DNA from: an uncultured Pelagibacteraceae bacterium
GTDB taxonomy: Bacteria; Pseudomonadota; Alphaproteobacteria; Pelagibacterales; Pelagibacteraceae
Assembly: GCA_902630925.1 (NCBI GenBank)
Contig: CACOWO010000001.1
Span: 62,001 to 126,000 of the forward strand
Reading direction: 5' to 3'
Length of the DNA stretch: 64,000 nucleotides
Below are positions 16,188 through 25,200 of the stretch, piece by piece (position 1 is the first letter of the stretch; every line of letters begins with the position of its first letter). The notes below the pieces were generated by a model. That model had not been told where the DNA came from and searched no databases. It worked only from the letters and a program-made list of their open reading frames with translations. The position numbers and the translations under genes are program-made.

Positions 16188-16956
16188 TATAAAACTATTC
16201 ATTTTATCTTTTTTATTACTTATCTTACTTAGACCACTGCAAAGCGCTGAAATGATTGATCCTATTAAAGTGAATTGGAGTTTTAAAGGTTTAACAGGAA
16301 CCTTTGATAGAGCATCATTACAAAGAGGCTTTCAAGTTTATAAAGAAGTCTGTGCTTCTTGCCACTCAATGCAATATCTTAGCTATAGAAATCTAGGAGA
16401 ACCAGGCGGACCTGAGTTTTCAGAACAAGAGGTAAAAGCTATCGCTGCTAGTTTCGAAATAGAAGATGGTCCAGATTCTCAGGGAGAAATGTTTACACGA
16501 CCAGGAAAACCTTCAGATAAATTTAAAAGCCCTTACCCTAATATTCAGGCAGCAACAGCTGCTAATGGTGGGGCATACCCGCCTGATATGTCAGTTTTAG
16601 TTAAAGCAAGAAAAGGAGGTGCTAATTACATATATTCAGTTCTTGTCGGTTACGAAGACCCTCCTCCAGGCGTGACTCTTGATGAAGGTGTTTATTATAA
16701 TAAATATATGGCTGGCAACAAGATTAAAATGCCAAATAATTTAATGGATGGCTTAGTTGAATACGCAGATGGCACCGAGTCTTCTGTTGATCAAATGGCT
16801 AAAGATGTAACTACTTTTTTAGCTTGGGCTGCCGAGCCTGAGTTAGAAGAAAGACACAGAACAGGTGTGAAAGTAATTATCTATTTAATTCTTTTAACAA
16901 CTTTAGTTTACTTAAGCATGAAGAAAATCTGGTCACGGGTTGACACGGAAGTATAA
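16174..16956 (+). CDS. petC: Cytochrome c1 of the bc1 complex
   Basis: A 260-residue periplasmic heme protein tethered by a C-terminal helix ([16 protein letters not shown]). It begins with a signal peptide ending near LQSAEM. The heme c motif is C60-A-S-C63-H64, and the likely axial methionine is in [11 protein letters not shown]. It passes electrons to a soluble or membrane cytochrome c. The final 24 bp overlap the end of ychF on the other strand, so both C-termini are read from the same DNA in opposite directions. Confidence 0.97.
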   Translation: MIKFNIKLFILSFLLLILLRPLQSAEMIDPIKVNWSFKGLTGTFDRASLQRGFQVYKEVCASCHSMQYLSYRNLGEPGGPEFSEQEVKAIAASFEIEDGPDSQGEMFTRPGKPSDKFKSPYPNIQAATAANGGAYPPDMSVLVKARKGGANYIYSVLVGYEDPPPGVTLDEGVYYNKYMAGNKIKMPNNLMDGLVEYADGTESSVDQMAKDVTTFLAWAAEPELEERHRTGVKVIIYLILLTTLVYLSMKKIWSRVDTEV

Positions 16957-18003
16957 CACGTCTCCATCTTTGACTATATAATCTTTACCTTCAATTCTTA
17001 GCTTTCCATTTTCCTTACATTTCTCTGCGCTGCCAAATTTAATAAAATCTTCACATGTTACGGCCTCTGCCCGTATAAAATTTTTTTCAAAATCAGTATG
17101 AATTACACTCGCCGCTTGCGGCGCTAGAGTATTTTTTTCAACTGTCCAGGCTCTACTTTCTTCAGGACCAGAGGTAAAGAATGTATCAAGATTTAAAAGA
17201 TCATATCCCTCTTTAATTAATTGATTTAAACCAGTTTTGTTTAAACCAATTTCTTTCATGAAAGTCTCCCTTTCATTATTGTCTAATCCCATGATCTGAT
17301 CTTCGATATCGGCACAAATGGTTACTATTTTCTCGTCAGGGTATTTTCTCTTTACGTCTTCTGTAAAAGTATTGCCTGTTGCTAAACTTTCTTCATCAAC
17401 ATTACAAACTATAATTTTAGGTTTGATACTTAATAAACCTAGTGTAGTTAAAAACTTTTTCTCAAATTCATCATTAAAGGTTGCTTCCTTGCCCTCATTT
17501 AATTGTTTTAATTTTTCCTCAATAATTTTTACCTCTTTTTCTTGAAGTAATTTTTTTTTACCTTTTTCAAGTTTTTTTTGAACGATATCTAGATCAGAAA
17601 GTATTATTTCAGTTTTGATAGTTTCAAGGTCTTCAACTGGATTAATTTTTGAATTAACGTGAGTAATTTTTTCAGACTCAAAGCATCTTACTAAGTGAAC
17701 TATTGCATCGACTTCTCTGATATGAGAAAGAAATTTATTTCCTAATCCTTCTCCTTTTGAAGCTCCTTTTACAAGTCCAGCAATATCTACAAATGTAATA
17801 TTGGCATATATCTTCTTTTTAGAATTAGATAATTTTGATAATTTATCTAATCTTTCATCAACAACATCTACAATTCCAATGTTTGGGTCGATTGTGCAAA
17901 AAGGAAAATTTGCGGCCTCGGCATTTTTTGACGCTGTTAGTGCATTAAACAAGGTAGACTTACCAACATTTGGAAGCCCAACAATTCCACATTTAAATCC
18001 CAT
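16933..18003 (-). CDS. ychF: Redox-regulated ATPase/GTPase YchF (OLA1 family)
   Basis: A 356-residue P-loop NTPase. G1 is GLPNVGKST near residue 9, G3 is FVDIAGLVKGASKGEGLGNKF, and the G4 position reads NVDEES, the ATP-preferring variant of NKxD. It ends with the TGS domain (AWTVEKNTLAPQAASVIHTDF and [13 protein letters not shown]). YchF binds ribosomes and has been linked to stress responses. The start overlaps the pth stop by 11 bp, keeping the pth-ychF pair seen across bacteria, and the end overlaps petC by 24 bp convergently. Confidence 0.96.
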   Translation of the reverse strand: MGFKCGIVGLPNVGKSTLFNALTASKNAEAANFPFCTIDPNIGIVDVVDERLDKLSKLSNSKKKIYANITFVDIAGLVKGASKGEGLGNKFLSHIREVDAIVHLVRCFESEKITHVNSKINPVEDLETIKTEIILSDLDIVQKKLEKGKKKLLQEKEVKIIEEKLKQLNEGKEATFNDEFEKKFLTTLGLLSIKPKIIVCNVDEESLATGNTFTEDVKRKYPDEKIVTICADIEDQIMGLDNNERETFMKEIGLNKTGLNQLIKEGYDLLNLDTFFTSGPEESRAWTVEKNTLAPQAASVIHTDFEKNFIRAEAVTCEDFIKFGSAEKCKENGKLRIEGKDYIVKDGDVLYFRVNP

Positions 18004-18565
18004 TAAGGTCTTGATTTACTTTACTTGAAAAGAGGTCAATTTTTTTTTCAATTAATGTAGGCAATTGTTTTACTATGTTTTCAGTAATTTCATTAATTTT
18101 TTCTTCCTCATCTTCTTTAAAATCTTCTAAAACATGATTATTAACTTTTTTCTTTTGTTTTGGATGCCCAATACCTATCCGTACTCTTGAATAATCTTTG
18201 CCAATAAATTTATCTATTGACTCAATACCATTATGTCCTGCACTGCTACCTCCAAATTTTGCTTTTATTTTTCCAAAATCAATATCCATATCATCGTGAA
18301 AAACAAAGACATCCTTTGCGTCAATTTTGAAATAATCAATTAACTCCTTAATAGCTGTTCCAGAGTTATTCATGAAAGTTAATGGTTTTATAGCGTAAAT
18401 TTTTTTTTCGTCTATATTTCCCGTTGTTAACAAACCTTTAAATTTTGGTTTTTGTTTGGAGAGCTTAAAGTGAGTGTTAATGGCATCTATTATTTTAAAA
18501 CCAATGTTGTGTCTTGTATTAGTATAATTGGATCCAGGATTTCCTAACCCCACAAGTAAAAGCAT
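17993..18565 (-). CDS. pth: Peptidyl-tRNA hydrolase
   Basis: A 190-residue enzyme that releases tRNA from prematurely ended peptides. The start is MLLLVGLGNPGSNYTNTRHNIGF with the catalytic histidine in RHNIG. Other motifs are PLTFMNNSG, VFHDDMDIDFGKIKAKFGGSSAGHNGIESI and RVRIGIGHP. The gene follows rplY by 5 bp and overlaps ychF, consistent with one leftward operon devoted mainly to translation. The C-terminal basic tail is short but normal. Confidence 0.97.
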   Translation of the reverse strand: MLLLVGLGNPGSNYTNTRHNIGFKIIDAINTHFKLSKQKPKFKGLLTTGNIDEKKIYAIKPLTFMNNSGTAIKELIDYFKIDAKDVFVFHDDMDIDFGKIKAKFGGSSAGHNGIESIDKFIGKDYSRVRIGIGHPKQKKKVNNHVLEDFKEDEEEKINEITENIVKQLPTLIEKKIDLFSSKVNQDLNGI

Positions 18566-18570
18566 ATTAA

Positions 18571-19320
18571 TTATTTCTTTTCAGGAGGTTTTTTTTCAGT
18601 AGATTTTTTATCTTCAGGTTTTTTATCAGCACCTTCTTTACCTTTATCATCTTTTTTAGTTCCGTCTCCCTCTTTAGCAGCTGCCTCAGCTCCTTCTGCA
18701 GGTGCTTCTCCTTCCGCTCCCTCTGCTGGAGTTTCCTCGGCAGGTTTCTCTGGCTCTTTAATAACTGTAGGGGCTGCTACTGTAGCTACAACGAAATCAC
18801 GATCAGTAATTGTTGGAACAACGTTTTCAGGAAGTTTAATTGAAGATATTTTTATACTTGTTCCAATATCTGTACCAACCAAATCAACAATAATCTCATC
18901 AGGGATACTTTCTGCAGGACATTTAAGTTCTACTTTTCTTCTAACTATGTTTAATACTCCTCCTCTTTTTAAACCTGGAGAGTCAGGATGGTTGATGAAT
19001 TTTACTGGAATTTCTAAAATAATTTTTTTACCTGATACTATTCTCATAAAATCGATATGAATAGGTTCTTCTGAAACTACATTGTATGCTACATCTCTCG
19101 GAATAACTTTTTCTTTTTTTCCATCAATATCTAATTCTAAAACTTTGGATAAAAAAGTATCTGAGTTAATTATATTTTTAATCTCTTTTAATTGTATAGA
19201 AATATTTTGATTGGGGTTTTTCCCTCCATATAAGATTGCTGGAATTAAACCCTCTGACCTTAGTTTGTTATTTGATCCAGAAGAGGTATTCTCTCTTTTA
19301 ATTGCTTTTAAATTACTCAT
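18571..19320 (-). CDS. rplY: 50S ribosomal protein L25 (Ctc/TL5 form) with a low-complexity tail
   Basis: A 249-residue 5S rRNA-binding protein. The N-terminal L25 domain includes LRSEGLIPAILYGG, FLSKVLELDI and HIDFMRI. The C-terminal TL5 beta domain includes VKFINHPDSPGLKRGGVLN and CPAESIPDEIIVDL. Residues 189-249 are an unusual tail of Glu, Ala, Pro, Gly and Lys, acidic in its first half and lysine-rich in its second. Similar tails occur in alphaproteobacterial L25, but this one is long. The rplY-pth-ychF order is common. Gene boundaries are clear, with 49 bp to prs upstream. Confidence 0.95.
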   Translation of the reverse strand: MSNLKAIKRENTSSGSNNKLRSEGLIPAILYGGKNPNQNISIQLKEIKNIINSDTFLSKVLELDIDGKKEKVIPRDVAYNVVSEEPIHIDFMRIVSGKKIILEIPVKFINHPDSPGLKRGGVLNIVRRKVELKCPAESIPDEIIVDLVGTDIGTSIKISSIKLPENVVPTITDRDFVVATVAAPTVIKEPEKPAEETPAEGAEGEAPAEGAEAAAKEGDGTKKDDKGKEGADKKPEDKKSTEKKPPEKK

Positions 19321-19369
19321 AATTTTATTGAAGTGGGTATATAACCTAAGATTAAAACCAAAACAAGCG

Positions 19370-20302
19370 TTAATTAAATAAATCAGAAACCGAATTCGAA
19401 TTTGCTATTCTTTTTATAGCCTCAGACATCAATGAAGAGATAGATAACACCTCGATTTTATTGTTATTTTTAATTTTGTTTGAATTGTCTATCGAGTCAG
19501 TAATTATTAACTTCTTTATTTTTGAATTTTTAATTTTTTTAGCTGCTTCACCGCTCAGAACAGCATGCGTAATAAAGACGTATACCTCCTTGGCTCCTTT
19601 TTTCTTTAATTCGTCAACAGCATTAATAATTGTGCCTCCACTGTCAATTATGTCATCAACAATTATACAAGTCTTATTTTCTACATCTCCGATGATATTC
19701 ATTACTTCAGACCTACCTGGAGCTGGCCTTCTTTTATCTATAATTGCAAGATCTGCTTTAAGTCTTGTGGCTAAAGCTCTCGTTCTAGCAACGCCACCCA
19801 TATCAGGAGAAACACAAATTAAACTTTTTGAACTAATTTTTTTTTTGATAAATTTTGAAAACAATGGAGTGGTGAATAAATTATCTACTGGCATATCAAA
19901 AAATCCTTGGATTTGCCCAGCATGTAAATCAACCGTGACAATTCTATTAGCGCCGGCATTGGTTAATAAATTCGCAACAACTTTTGCTGATATCGAAGTT
20001 CTCGGGGCAACTTTTCTATCTTGTCTTGCGTAACCAAAATAAGGAATTACTGCTGTTATAGTTTTAGCTGAAGACCTTTTTAAAGCATCAATTACCAAAA
20101 GTAATTCCATTAAGTTATCGTTTGCTGGATTAGAGGTAGACTGAATTACAAATACACTATTGCCTCTTATATTCTCATTAATTTCTATATAAATTTCACC
20201 ATCAGCGAATCTTCTTATATTAGTATTTATGAGTTTTAGTTTTAAATTTTTAGCAATATTTTTACTGAGTTTTAAATTACTAGTTCCAGATAAAATTTTC
20301 AT
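19370..20302 (-). CDS. prs: Ribose-phosphate pyrophosphokinase
   Basis: A 310-residue PRPP synthetase that makes the activated ribose used for purine, pyrimidine, histidine and tryptophan synthesis. Motifs are RFADGEIYIEINENIRG, AVIPYFGYARQDRK (ATP loop), TVDLHAGQIQGFF and the PRPP loop IIVDDIIDSGGTI. Length and motifs are standard for class I enzymes. It lies between rplY and pgeF on the minus strand, with 49-50 bp gaps on either side, so it may have its own promoter. Confidence 0.97.
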   Translation of the reverse strand: MKILSGTSNLKLSKNIAKNLKLKLINTNIRRFADGEIYIEINENIRGNSVFVIQSTSNPANDNLMELLLVIDALKRSSAKTITAVIPYFGYARQDRKVAPRTSISAKVVANLLTNAGANRIVTVDLHAGQIQGFFDMPVDNLFTTPLFSKFIKKKISSKSLICVSPDMGGVARTRALATRLKADLAIIDKRRPAPGRSEVMNIIGDVENKTCIIVDDIIDSGGTIINAVDELKKKGAKEVYVFITHAVLSGEAAKKIKNSKIKKLIITDSIDNSNKIKNNNKIEVLSISSLMSEAIKRIANSNSVSDLFN

Positions 20303-20352
20303 GAAATGTAACTACTTATACCCTATTTCTATGTCTTTTCAAATTAATAAAA

Positions 20353-21105
20353 TTAAAGTAAGCGAATTACAGATATACATCTACCATAATCTTTCTGCTT
20401 AAATTTGAACGATCTTCTATAACTGAAAAAATTACTTTTTTCTGAGTAAGTGTCTTTATTAACATGATCAACTTTTACGTTTAAATTTAAGAGTTTATCA
20501 GTCACAAATTTTCTTAAGTTGAATAATTTTTTTGTTTTATTTTGTTTAGTAAAATAAATTTTATTCTTCCAAGATTTTGACACAAACTTTTTGTAAAATT
20601 TTGTATCAACTTCATAACTTTTTTTTCCAATACAAGGTCCTACTCCTGCATAAATTTTATTATTAAAGTTTAATTTTTTTATTCTTTTTATTGTGCTATC
20701 AATTACACCTGAAAAAGCACCTTTCCATCCAGCGTGTATACAGCCAACAATCTCGTTTTTGATATCATAAACTAATATAGGCACACAATCTGCAGTTAGC
20801 ACACCAATAGCTATATTCTTCATTTTAGTTATCATTGCATCTGCAATTATTTTTTTTCTGTAATTATGTTTATTTACTTCAACAATTATATTACTGTGGG
20901 TTTGATGCATTAAAATCAAATTATCTTTTTTAACCATCATCTTTTTGGCAACCAATTTAAGATTCTTTCGGATATTTTTCTGTTTATCTTTCGATCCTCT
21001 TCCACAATTCAAACTTTTATAAATACCTTTTGAAAAACCCTTTTTTCTTGAAAAAAAACAATGCTTTACTTTTTTCAGCTTATAAAGTTTCTTTGAATAA
21101 AACAT
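20353..21105 (-). CDS. pgeF: PgeF/YfiH family (peptidoglycan editing factor, multicopper-like)
   Basis: A 250-residue protein of the former laccase-domain DUF152 family. The metal and active-site motifs are MHQTHSNII, LTADCVPILV, CIHAGWKGAFSG and VGPCIGKKSYEV. Homologs were described as polyphenol oxidases, purine nucleoside phosphorylases, and as the YfiH factor that keeps wrongly made muropeptide precursors out of the wall; sequence alone does not choose among them. It overlaps midA by one base in a TAATG arrangement. The N-terminus is lysine-rich and typical of this genome. Confidence 0.85.
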   Translation of the reverse strand: MFYSKKLYKLKKVKHCFFSRKKGFSKGIYKSLNCGRGSKDKQKNIRKNLKLVAKKMMVKKDNLILMHQTHSNIIVEVNKHNYRKKIIADAMITKMKNIAIGVLTADCVPILVYDIKNEIVGCIHAGWKGAFSGVIDSTIKRIKKLNFNNKIYAGVGPCIGKKSYEVDTKFYKKFVSKSWKNKIYFTKQNKTKKLFNLRKFVTDKLLNLNVKVDHVNKDTYSEKSNFFSYRRSFKFKQKDYGRCISVIRLL

Positions 21106-22166
21106 TATTTAAATCCAGCGAAATTATTCTTGTTAAATTTATATGCTAAAATTACTTTGAATAATTCTCCCATATATCTTGGACTTAATAGTCTTTGCAT
21201 CCTTAAATACAAGTCTGACTGTTGAGTAAATTTCATTTTTTTTGAAAGAATTTTTGCTCTTTCAATAATACCCATATTTTCCAAAAACTCTTTTTGAGTA
21301 ATTAAATTTTTAATTTTCAAATTATTCTTTATAAAAAATTCATTCAGAAGAGAAAAATTTACATGAGAGGTCACATCTGCTTTACCTAAATTATCGAGTA
21401 AATTATTTTTTTTATGTTTCATAACTGATTGTAAAGTATTTTCATTATTTGGTTTTCGATAACCATAATCAACTAATAAAACGCATCCATTTAATTCAAT
21501 AATTTTTTTTGTTATTTTCTTAAGTTCTTGTAAACCTAACTTGGGAAATTCAATAAAATCTAATTTACTCAATGATTTGTAAGATTTAATTGCTTTTATA
21601 TTTGAGATCGAAGTCTTCCTGAAAACTTCTCTGATTCTACATTTCTTATCTAATGAATAATTTTTTTCAAGTAAAAAACTTTTATGTTTTTTAAATTGTT
21701 TAATTGGTATTGCATCAAAAAATTCGTTTCCAAAAAAAATTATGGGACCTTTTTTAATTTGATTAAAATTATTTATCCATTTTACCTCTTTTTTAAATTT
21801 TATTTTTTGAATTTTCTTTAAATATTTACTTTCTTCATACAAATATAAATTTTTAATTGAATTGAATTTTGGAAATTTCCTGAAAGATCTTAGTAAAATT
21901 TTTGTCAAACTTCCATCCCCTGGCCCAAGTTCAACAATGTTAAAATTATTTGGTTTACCAAATGTCTCCCAACTAGCAACCATCCAAATTGCAATCATTT
22001 CAGAAAATAAATCAGAAATTTTAGGTGAAGTAATAAAATCACCTTTTTCACCAAAAGGAATTTTAGAAGTGTAATACCCATATTTTTTATCATAAAGGAC
22101 ATTATTTAAAAATTTATCTACTGGAAGAATTTTAGAATGTTTAAAATAAACTTTATTAATTTTCAT
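21105..22166 (-). CDS. MidA/NDUFAF7-family SAM-dependent methyltransferase
   Basis: A 353-residue protein. The AdoMet motif is FNIVELGPGDGSLTKILL, preceded by the family segment YYTSKIPFGEKGDFITSPKISDLF and followed by GNEFFDAIPI. Mitochondrial NDUFAF7 methylates an arginine of a complex I subunit, so a role in respiratory complex assembly is plausible for this homolog but not shown. The gene sits between lgt (11-bp overlap) and pgeF, the usual alphaproteobacterial order. No transmembrane segment is seen. Confidence 0.87.
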   Translation of the reverse strand: MKINKVYFKHSKILPVDKFLNNVLYDKKYGYYTSKIPFGEKGDFITSPKISDLFSEMIAIWMVASWETFGKPNNFNIVELGPGDGSLTKILLRSFRKFPKFNSIKNLYLYEESKYLKKIQKIKFKKEVKWINNFNQIKKGPIIFFGNEFFDAIPIKQFKKHKSFLLEKNYSLDKKCRIREVFRKTSISNIKAIKSYKSLSKLDFIEFPKLGLQELKKITKKIIELNGCVLLVDYGYRKPNNENTLQSVMKHKKNNLLDNLGKADVTSHVNFSLLNEFFIKNNLKIKNLITQKEFLENMGIIERAKILSKKMKFTQQSDLYLRMQRLLSPRYMGELFKVILAYKFNKNNFAGFK

Positions 22167-22950
22167 TTTTTTCCATTAAAATTTTTTTGACAACTAATCC
22201 TGCTAAAATCATTAAAAAGCTTAAAATAGTTCCCATACTGAATAAATCAAATAAGTAACCAATTTGAATGTCAGGTTCCCTAAATGATTCTGCTATAATT
22301 CTGAAAATTCCGTAAAAAATTAAAAATAAGCAAGAGCAAGTACCCATTATATATTTCTTATTAAAAATTATTAAATTCAATATCAAAAATAAAACTAGCC
22401 CCTCTAAAAAAGCTTCATACAATTGAGAGGGATGCCTTGGAACCATATCTATAGACTGAAAAATAACACTCCAAGATACAGTTGTAGCTTTTCCAATCAA
22501 CTCACCATTTATAAAATTAGCTATACGTCCTAAGAAAATACCAATTGGAGAAGCACATGCAATAACATCTAATAAAATAAAAACAGGAATATTTTTTTTT
22601 TTTGAAAATAAATATGTTCCCAGAATTACGCCAATTAAAGCACCATGGAAAGACATTCCTCCTTCCCAAATTTTAATTATATCAAAAAGGTTAGAAACAT
22701 AATATTCTAAATTATAAAAAATTACGTAACCAAGCCTTCCTCCTAGAATTAAAGAAATAATTATATAAGTAATCAAGTCATCGAAATCTTTTAAATCAAA
22801 CCTGTGATTGATATTTTTTAAGATATGGTTAAGTATCTTTTTACCTAACCACCAACCTATGATTATACCAAAGATATATGCTAACGAATACCATCTTACA
22901 GCTATGAACCCTAAATCTATCAAAACAGGGTTTAAATTGTGGTAGTACAT
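22156..22950 (-). CDS. lgt: Prolipoprotein diacylglyceryl transferase
   Basis: A 264-residue membrane enzyme that attaches diacylglycerol to the lipobox cysteine of prolipoproteins. It has about seven hydrophobic helices. Signature segments are IAVRWYSLAYIFGIIIGWW, GGRLGYVIFYN, WEGGMSFHGALIGV and GRIANFINGELIGKATTVSW, the last being the PROSITE-type Lgt motif, followed by PRHPSQLYEAFLEG. It is first in the lgt-midA-pgeF run. A 52-bp AT-rich gap separates it from the divergent ubiK-like gene; a TATAAT-like stretch lies close to its start, but no clear -35 is evident. Confidence 0.96.
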   Translation of the reverse strand: MYYHNLNPVLIDLGFIAVRWYSLAYIFGIIIGWWLGKKILNHILKNINHRFDLKDFDDLITYIIISLILGGRLGYVIFYNLEYYVSNLFDIIKIWEGGMSFHGALIGVILGTYLFSKKKNIPVFILLDVIACASPIGIFLGRIANFINGELIGKATTVSWSVIFQSIDMVPRHPSQLYEAFLEGLVLFLILNLIIFNKKYIMGTCSCLFLIFYGIFRIIAESFREPDIQIGYLFDLFSMGTILSFLMILAGLVVKKILMEKNEN

Positions 22951-23002
22951 AAATATATTATATCATATTTGAAATTTAGGTGTTCATCAAATAAGATAAG
23001 CT

Positions 23003-23245
23003 ATGAGTAAATCGGAAAAAATTTTAAAGTCAATATCTGGTTTAATTGAAAATGGTATTTTGAACTCCCAAGATATAAAAAAAGAAATAACAACAGACTT
23101 AAAATTTAAAAAAGATAAAATTATTAATAAACTTGAGCTCGTATCTAGAGAAGAGTTTGAAGTACTAAAAAAGATTGTTCAAAAACAAGACGCTCTTTTA
23201 AAAAAATTAGAAAAAAAAAAGGCTAAAAAGGTAAAGAAATCTTAA
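23003..23245 (+). CDS. BMFP-domain accessory factor, UbiK/YqiC family
   Basis: A small 80-residue protein. The C-terminal half VSREEFEVLKKIVQKQDAL followed by a lysine-rich helix matches the BMFP coiled-coil trimer motif, and the N-terminal half (ISGLIENGI...DIKKEITTDLKFKKDKIINKLELV) matches the amphipathic membrane-fusing helix of this family. UbiK assists ubiquinone synthesis in E. coli, and alphaproteobacterial homologs are often found next to lgt, as here. The last 23 bp overlap the end of the histidine kinase gene on the other strand. Confidence 0.78.
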   Translation: MSKSEKILKSISGLIENGILNSQDIKKEITTDLKFKKDKIINKLELVSREEFEVLKKIVQKQDALLKKLEKKKAKKVKKS

Positions 23246-24542
23246 CCTGTAAACCATCATATTTACTTTTACCTAATTGAATATTTCCTCCGTGAGAATT
23301 TATTATATCTTCAACTATGGCTAAACCCAACCCCACACCAGATTGATTTAAACTTCTACTTTTATCAAGTCTAAAAAAAGGCTTAAAAACATTTTTATAT
23401 TGATCTTCTGGTATTCCAGGACCATCGTCCTCTATTAAAATTAAAGTTCTTTTATTGCCTTTTTTTATGTTGATATCTACTTTATTCCCATAAGTTAGGC
23501 CATTTTGAATAATATTTTCAAATGACCGCTTTAAAGCAATCGGCCTACAATTTAATTCTATGGCTGTATGACTTTCATTGAAAGAAATTTTATCATTATT
23601 AAATTCATTCTTTATAGATTTTAAAAGTGTATTTAAATTAATTTTACTTGTGCTTTCTTGAGACTGTGTTTTAGCAAACTGCAAGTAGTCATTTAACATT
23701 TTTTCCATTTCATCAATATCCTTGGACATCTTTTCTGAAATATCCTTTTGTTTTAACATAGCTAGCTGCAATTTTAAGCGAGTTAAAGGAGTTCTCAAAT
23801 CATGGCTTATACCTGAAAGCATTTCAGCTCTTTGATTTAGATGTCTATTAATTCTTTTAGCCATTCTATCAAATTCAAAAGCTGCCTTACGAATCTCTTG
23901 TGAACCAGAGGCCCGAAAATCGTTTACGTAATCTCCTTTTCCAAATCTTTCAGCTGCTTTTGCTAATTTTACTAAAGGTTTAGTTTGATTTTTTAAAAAT
24001 ATTAAAGCTATGATAATTAAAATTATAGAGGGTAACGTAGTCCATAATACAAATAATCTTACAGATGAAGTGGAGACCATCTCTTTTGGTACTAAAAATT
24101 CTATTACATCTTTTCCTGATCGTATTTTAATCTCGACAGCATTTTTAAATTTAGAGGTATTAAACCAATAATTATTATTTCCAAAAACAGATTTTAATTC
24201 TCTTCTTAAGGATCTATCCATTGGACTGAATTTTCTCTCCCCACTATTTGTTGGAAATATCTCTTGATTTATTCCAATTTCAAAATTAAAATTATTTTTA
24301 TAACTATCTGTAAAAAAATCTAAGTTTTTTTTATCATTTTGATAAACTTCCTCGATTGTTTTTAACTGGTTTACTAATGATCTAGTAATATTTTTATTTG
24401 CCTTTATCCAAACACTATCATAGAAAACAATGGTAATTATTATCTGTAATATAATTGTTGGAGCAGCAACTATTATTAGCGCTCTATAAAAAAGTCTTTT
24501 AGGTAAGATATACTTAATAAAATTATTCAATCCAGAGAACAT
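23223..24542 (-). CDS. Membrane sensor histidine kinase (EnvZ-like)
   Basis: A 439-residue two-component sensor. A first transmembrane helix (about 21-41) and a second (about 163-184) bracket a periplasmic domain of about 120 residues. A HAMP linker follows (about 183-236), then the H-box SGISHDLRTPLTRLK with the phosphoacceptor H247, an N-box (IIQNGLTYGN), and the G boxes DDGPGIPEDQY and GVGLGLAIVEDI. The layout is that of EnvZ-type kinases. It overlaps the response regulator gene by 20 bp, so they form a cognate pair. The signal sensed is unknown; the periplasmic domain matches nothing I recognise. Confidence 0.93.
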   Translation of the reverse strand: MFSGLNNFIKYILPKRLFYRALIIVAAPTIILQIIITIVFYDSVWIKANKNITRSLVNQLKTIEEVYQNDKKNLDFFTDSYKNNFNFEIGINQEIFPTNSGERKFSPMDRSLRRELKSVFGNNNYWFNTSKFKNAVEIKIRSGKDVIEFLVPKEMVSTSSVRLFVLWTTLPSIILIIIALIFLKNQTKPLVKLAKAAERFGKGDYVNDFRASGSQEIRKAAFEFDRMAKRINRHLNQRAEMLSGISHDLRTPLTRLKLQLAMLKQKDISEKMSKDIDEMEKMLNDYLQFAKTQSQESTSKINLNTLLKSIKNEFNNDKISFNESHTAIELNCRPIALKRSFENIIQNGLTYGNKVDINIKKGNKRTLILIEDDGPGIPEDQYKNVFKPFFRLDKSRSLNQSGVGLGLAIVEDIINSHGGNIQLGKSKYDGLQVKISLPF

Positions 24543-25200
24543 AGCCTGTGCCCCTTATTGTTTGAAGGTATTTTGGATTTTTTGGATTTAATTCAATTTT
24601 TTGCCTTAGTCTAGTAATCATAACATCAATAGACCTCTCTTGACTTATACCGGAAATTTTCCCTATTTCTTCTCTAGAGTAAGTTGTACCTGGATTAGCA
24701 AGCATCTCGATTAAAACTTTTTTCTCTGAATTATTTATCTTTTTTAAATTATTATTCAAACTGACTGTCATTTTGTTAAGATCTACTTCAGCAGATCCCA
24801 CATAATGTATTGATTTTAAATTAATTTTAATATTTTTATTTATTATATTTTTTATCCTTAATAACAGTTCCTTCGGCTCAAACGGTTTGCCAATATAATC
24901 GTCAGCTCCTAATTCTAAACCTTTAATTCTATTTTCAACTTCACCTTTAGCGGTAAGCAAAATAATAGGAATTTTTGATTGTTTTTTAATTTCTTTAGTA
25001 AGTTCATACCCGTTTTGTCCGGGCATCATCACATCTAAAATCATTATTTCAAATTTTAAGTATTGCAATCTTTCTTTTGCTTGGTCAGCGTTTTCTGCTG
25101 TTGAAACAATGTAATTATTTTCAGTAAGGTAATCTTTTAAAAGATTTCTTATTCTGTCGTCGTCGTCAACAATAAGAATATGTTTTTTGCTATTTTCCAT
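24523..25200 (-). CDS. OmpR/PetR-type response regulator
   Basis: A 225-residue protein. The receiver domain has the acidic pocket VDDDD near residue 11, phosphorylation site D56 in MILDVMMPG, and K in GKPFEPKE. The C-terminal winged helix contains YSREEIGKISGI and RSIDVMITRLRQKIE...YLQTIRGTGYVL, typical of OmpR-like DNA binders. The gene overlaps the MarR gene upstream by 11 bp and the kinase downstream by 20 bp. In Rhodobacter capsulatus, a MarR-like PetP and an OmpR-like PetR act together on the bc1 genes; the same pairing here, with petABC about 8 kb away, invites that comparison. Confidence 0.92.
   Translation of the reverse strand: MENSKKHILIVDDDDRIRNLLKDYLTENNYIVSTAENADQAKERLQYLKFEIMILDVMMPGQNGYELTKEIKKQSKIPIILLTAKGEVENRIKGLELGADDYIGKPFEPKELLLRIKNIINKNIKINLKSIHYVGSAEVDLNKMTVSLNNNLKKINNSEKKVLIEMLANPGTTYSREEIGKISGISQERSIDVMITRLRQKIELNPKNPKYLQTIRGTGYVLWIE

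Noticed and set aside
19461..20033. A 190-codon plus-strand frame opposite prs
   Set aside because: It is antisense to a complete, motif-bearing prs gene and resembles no protein family.
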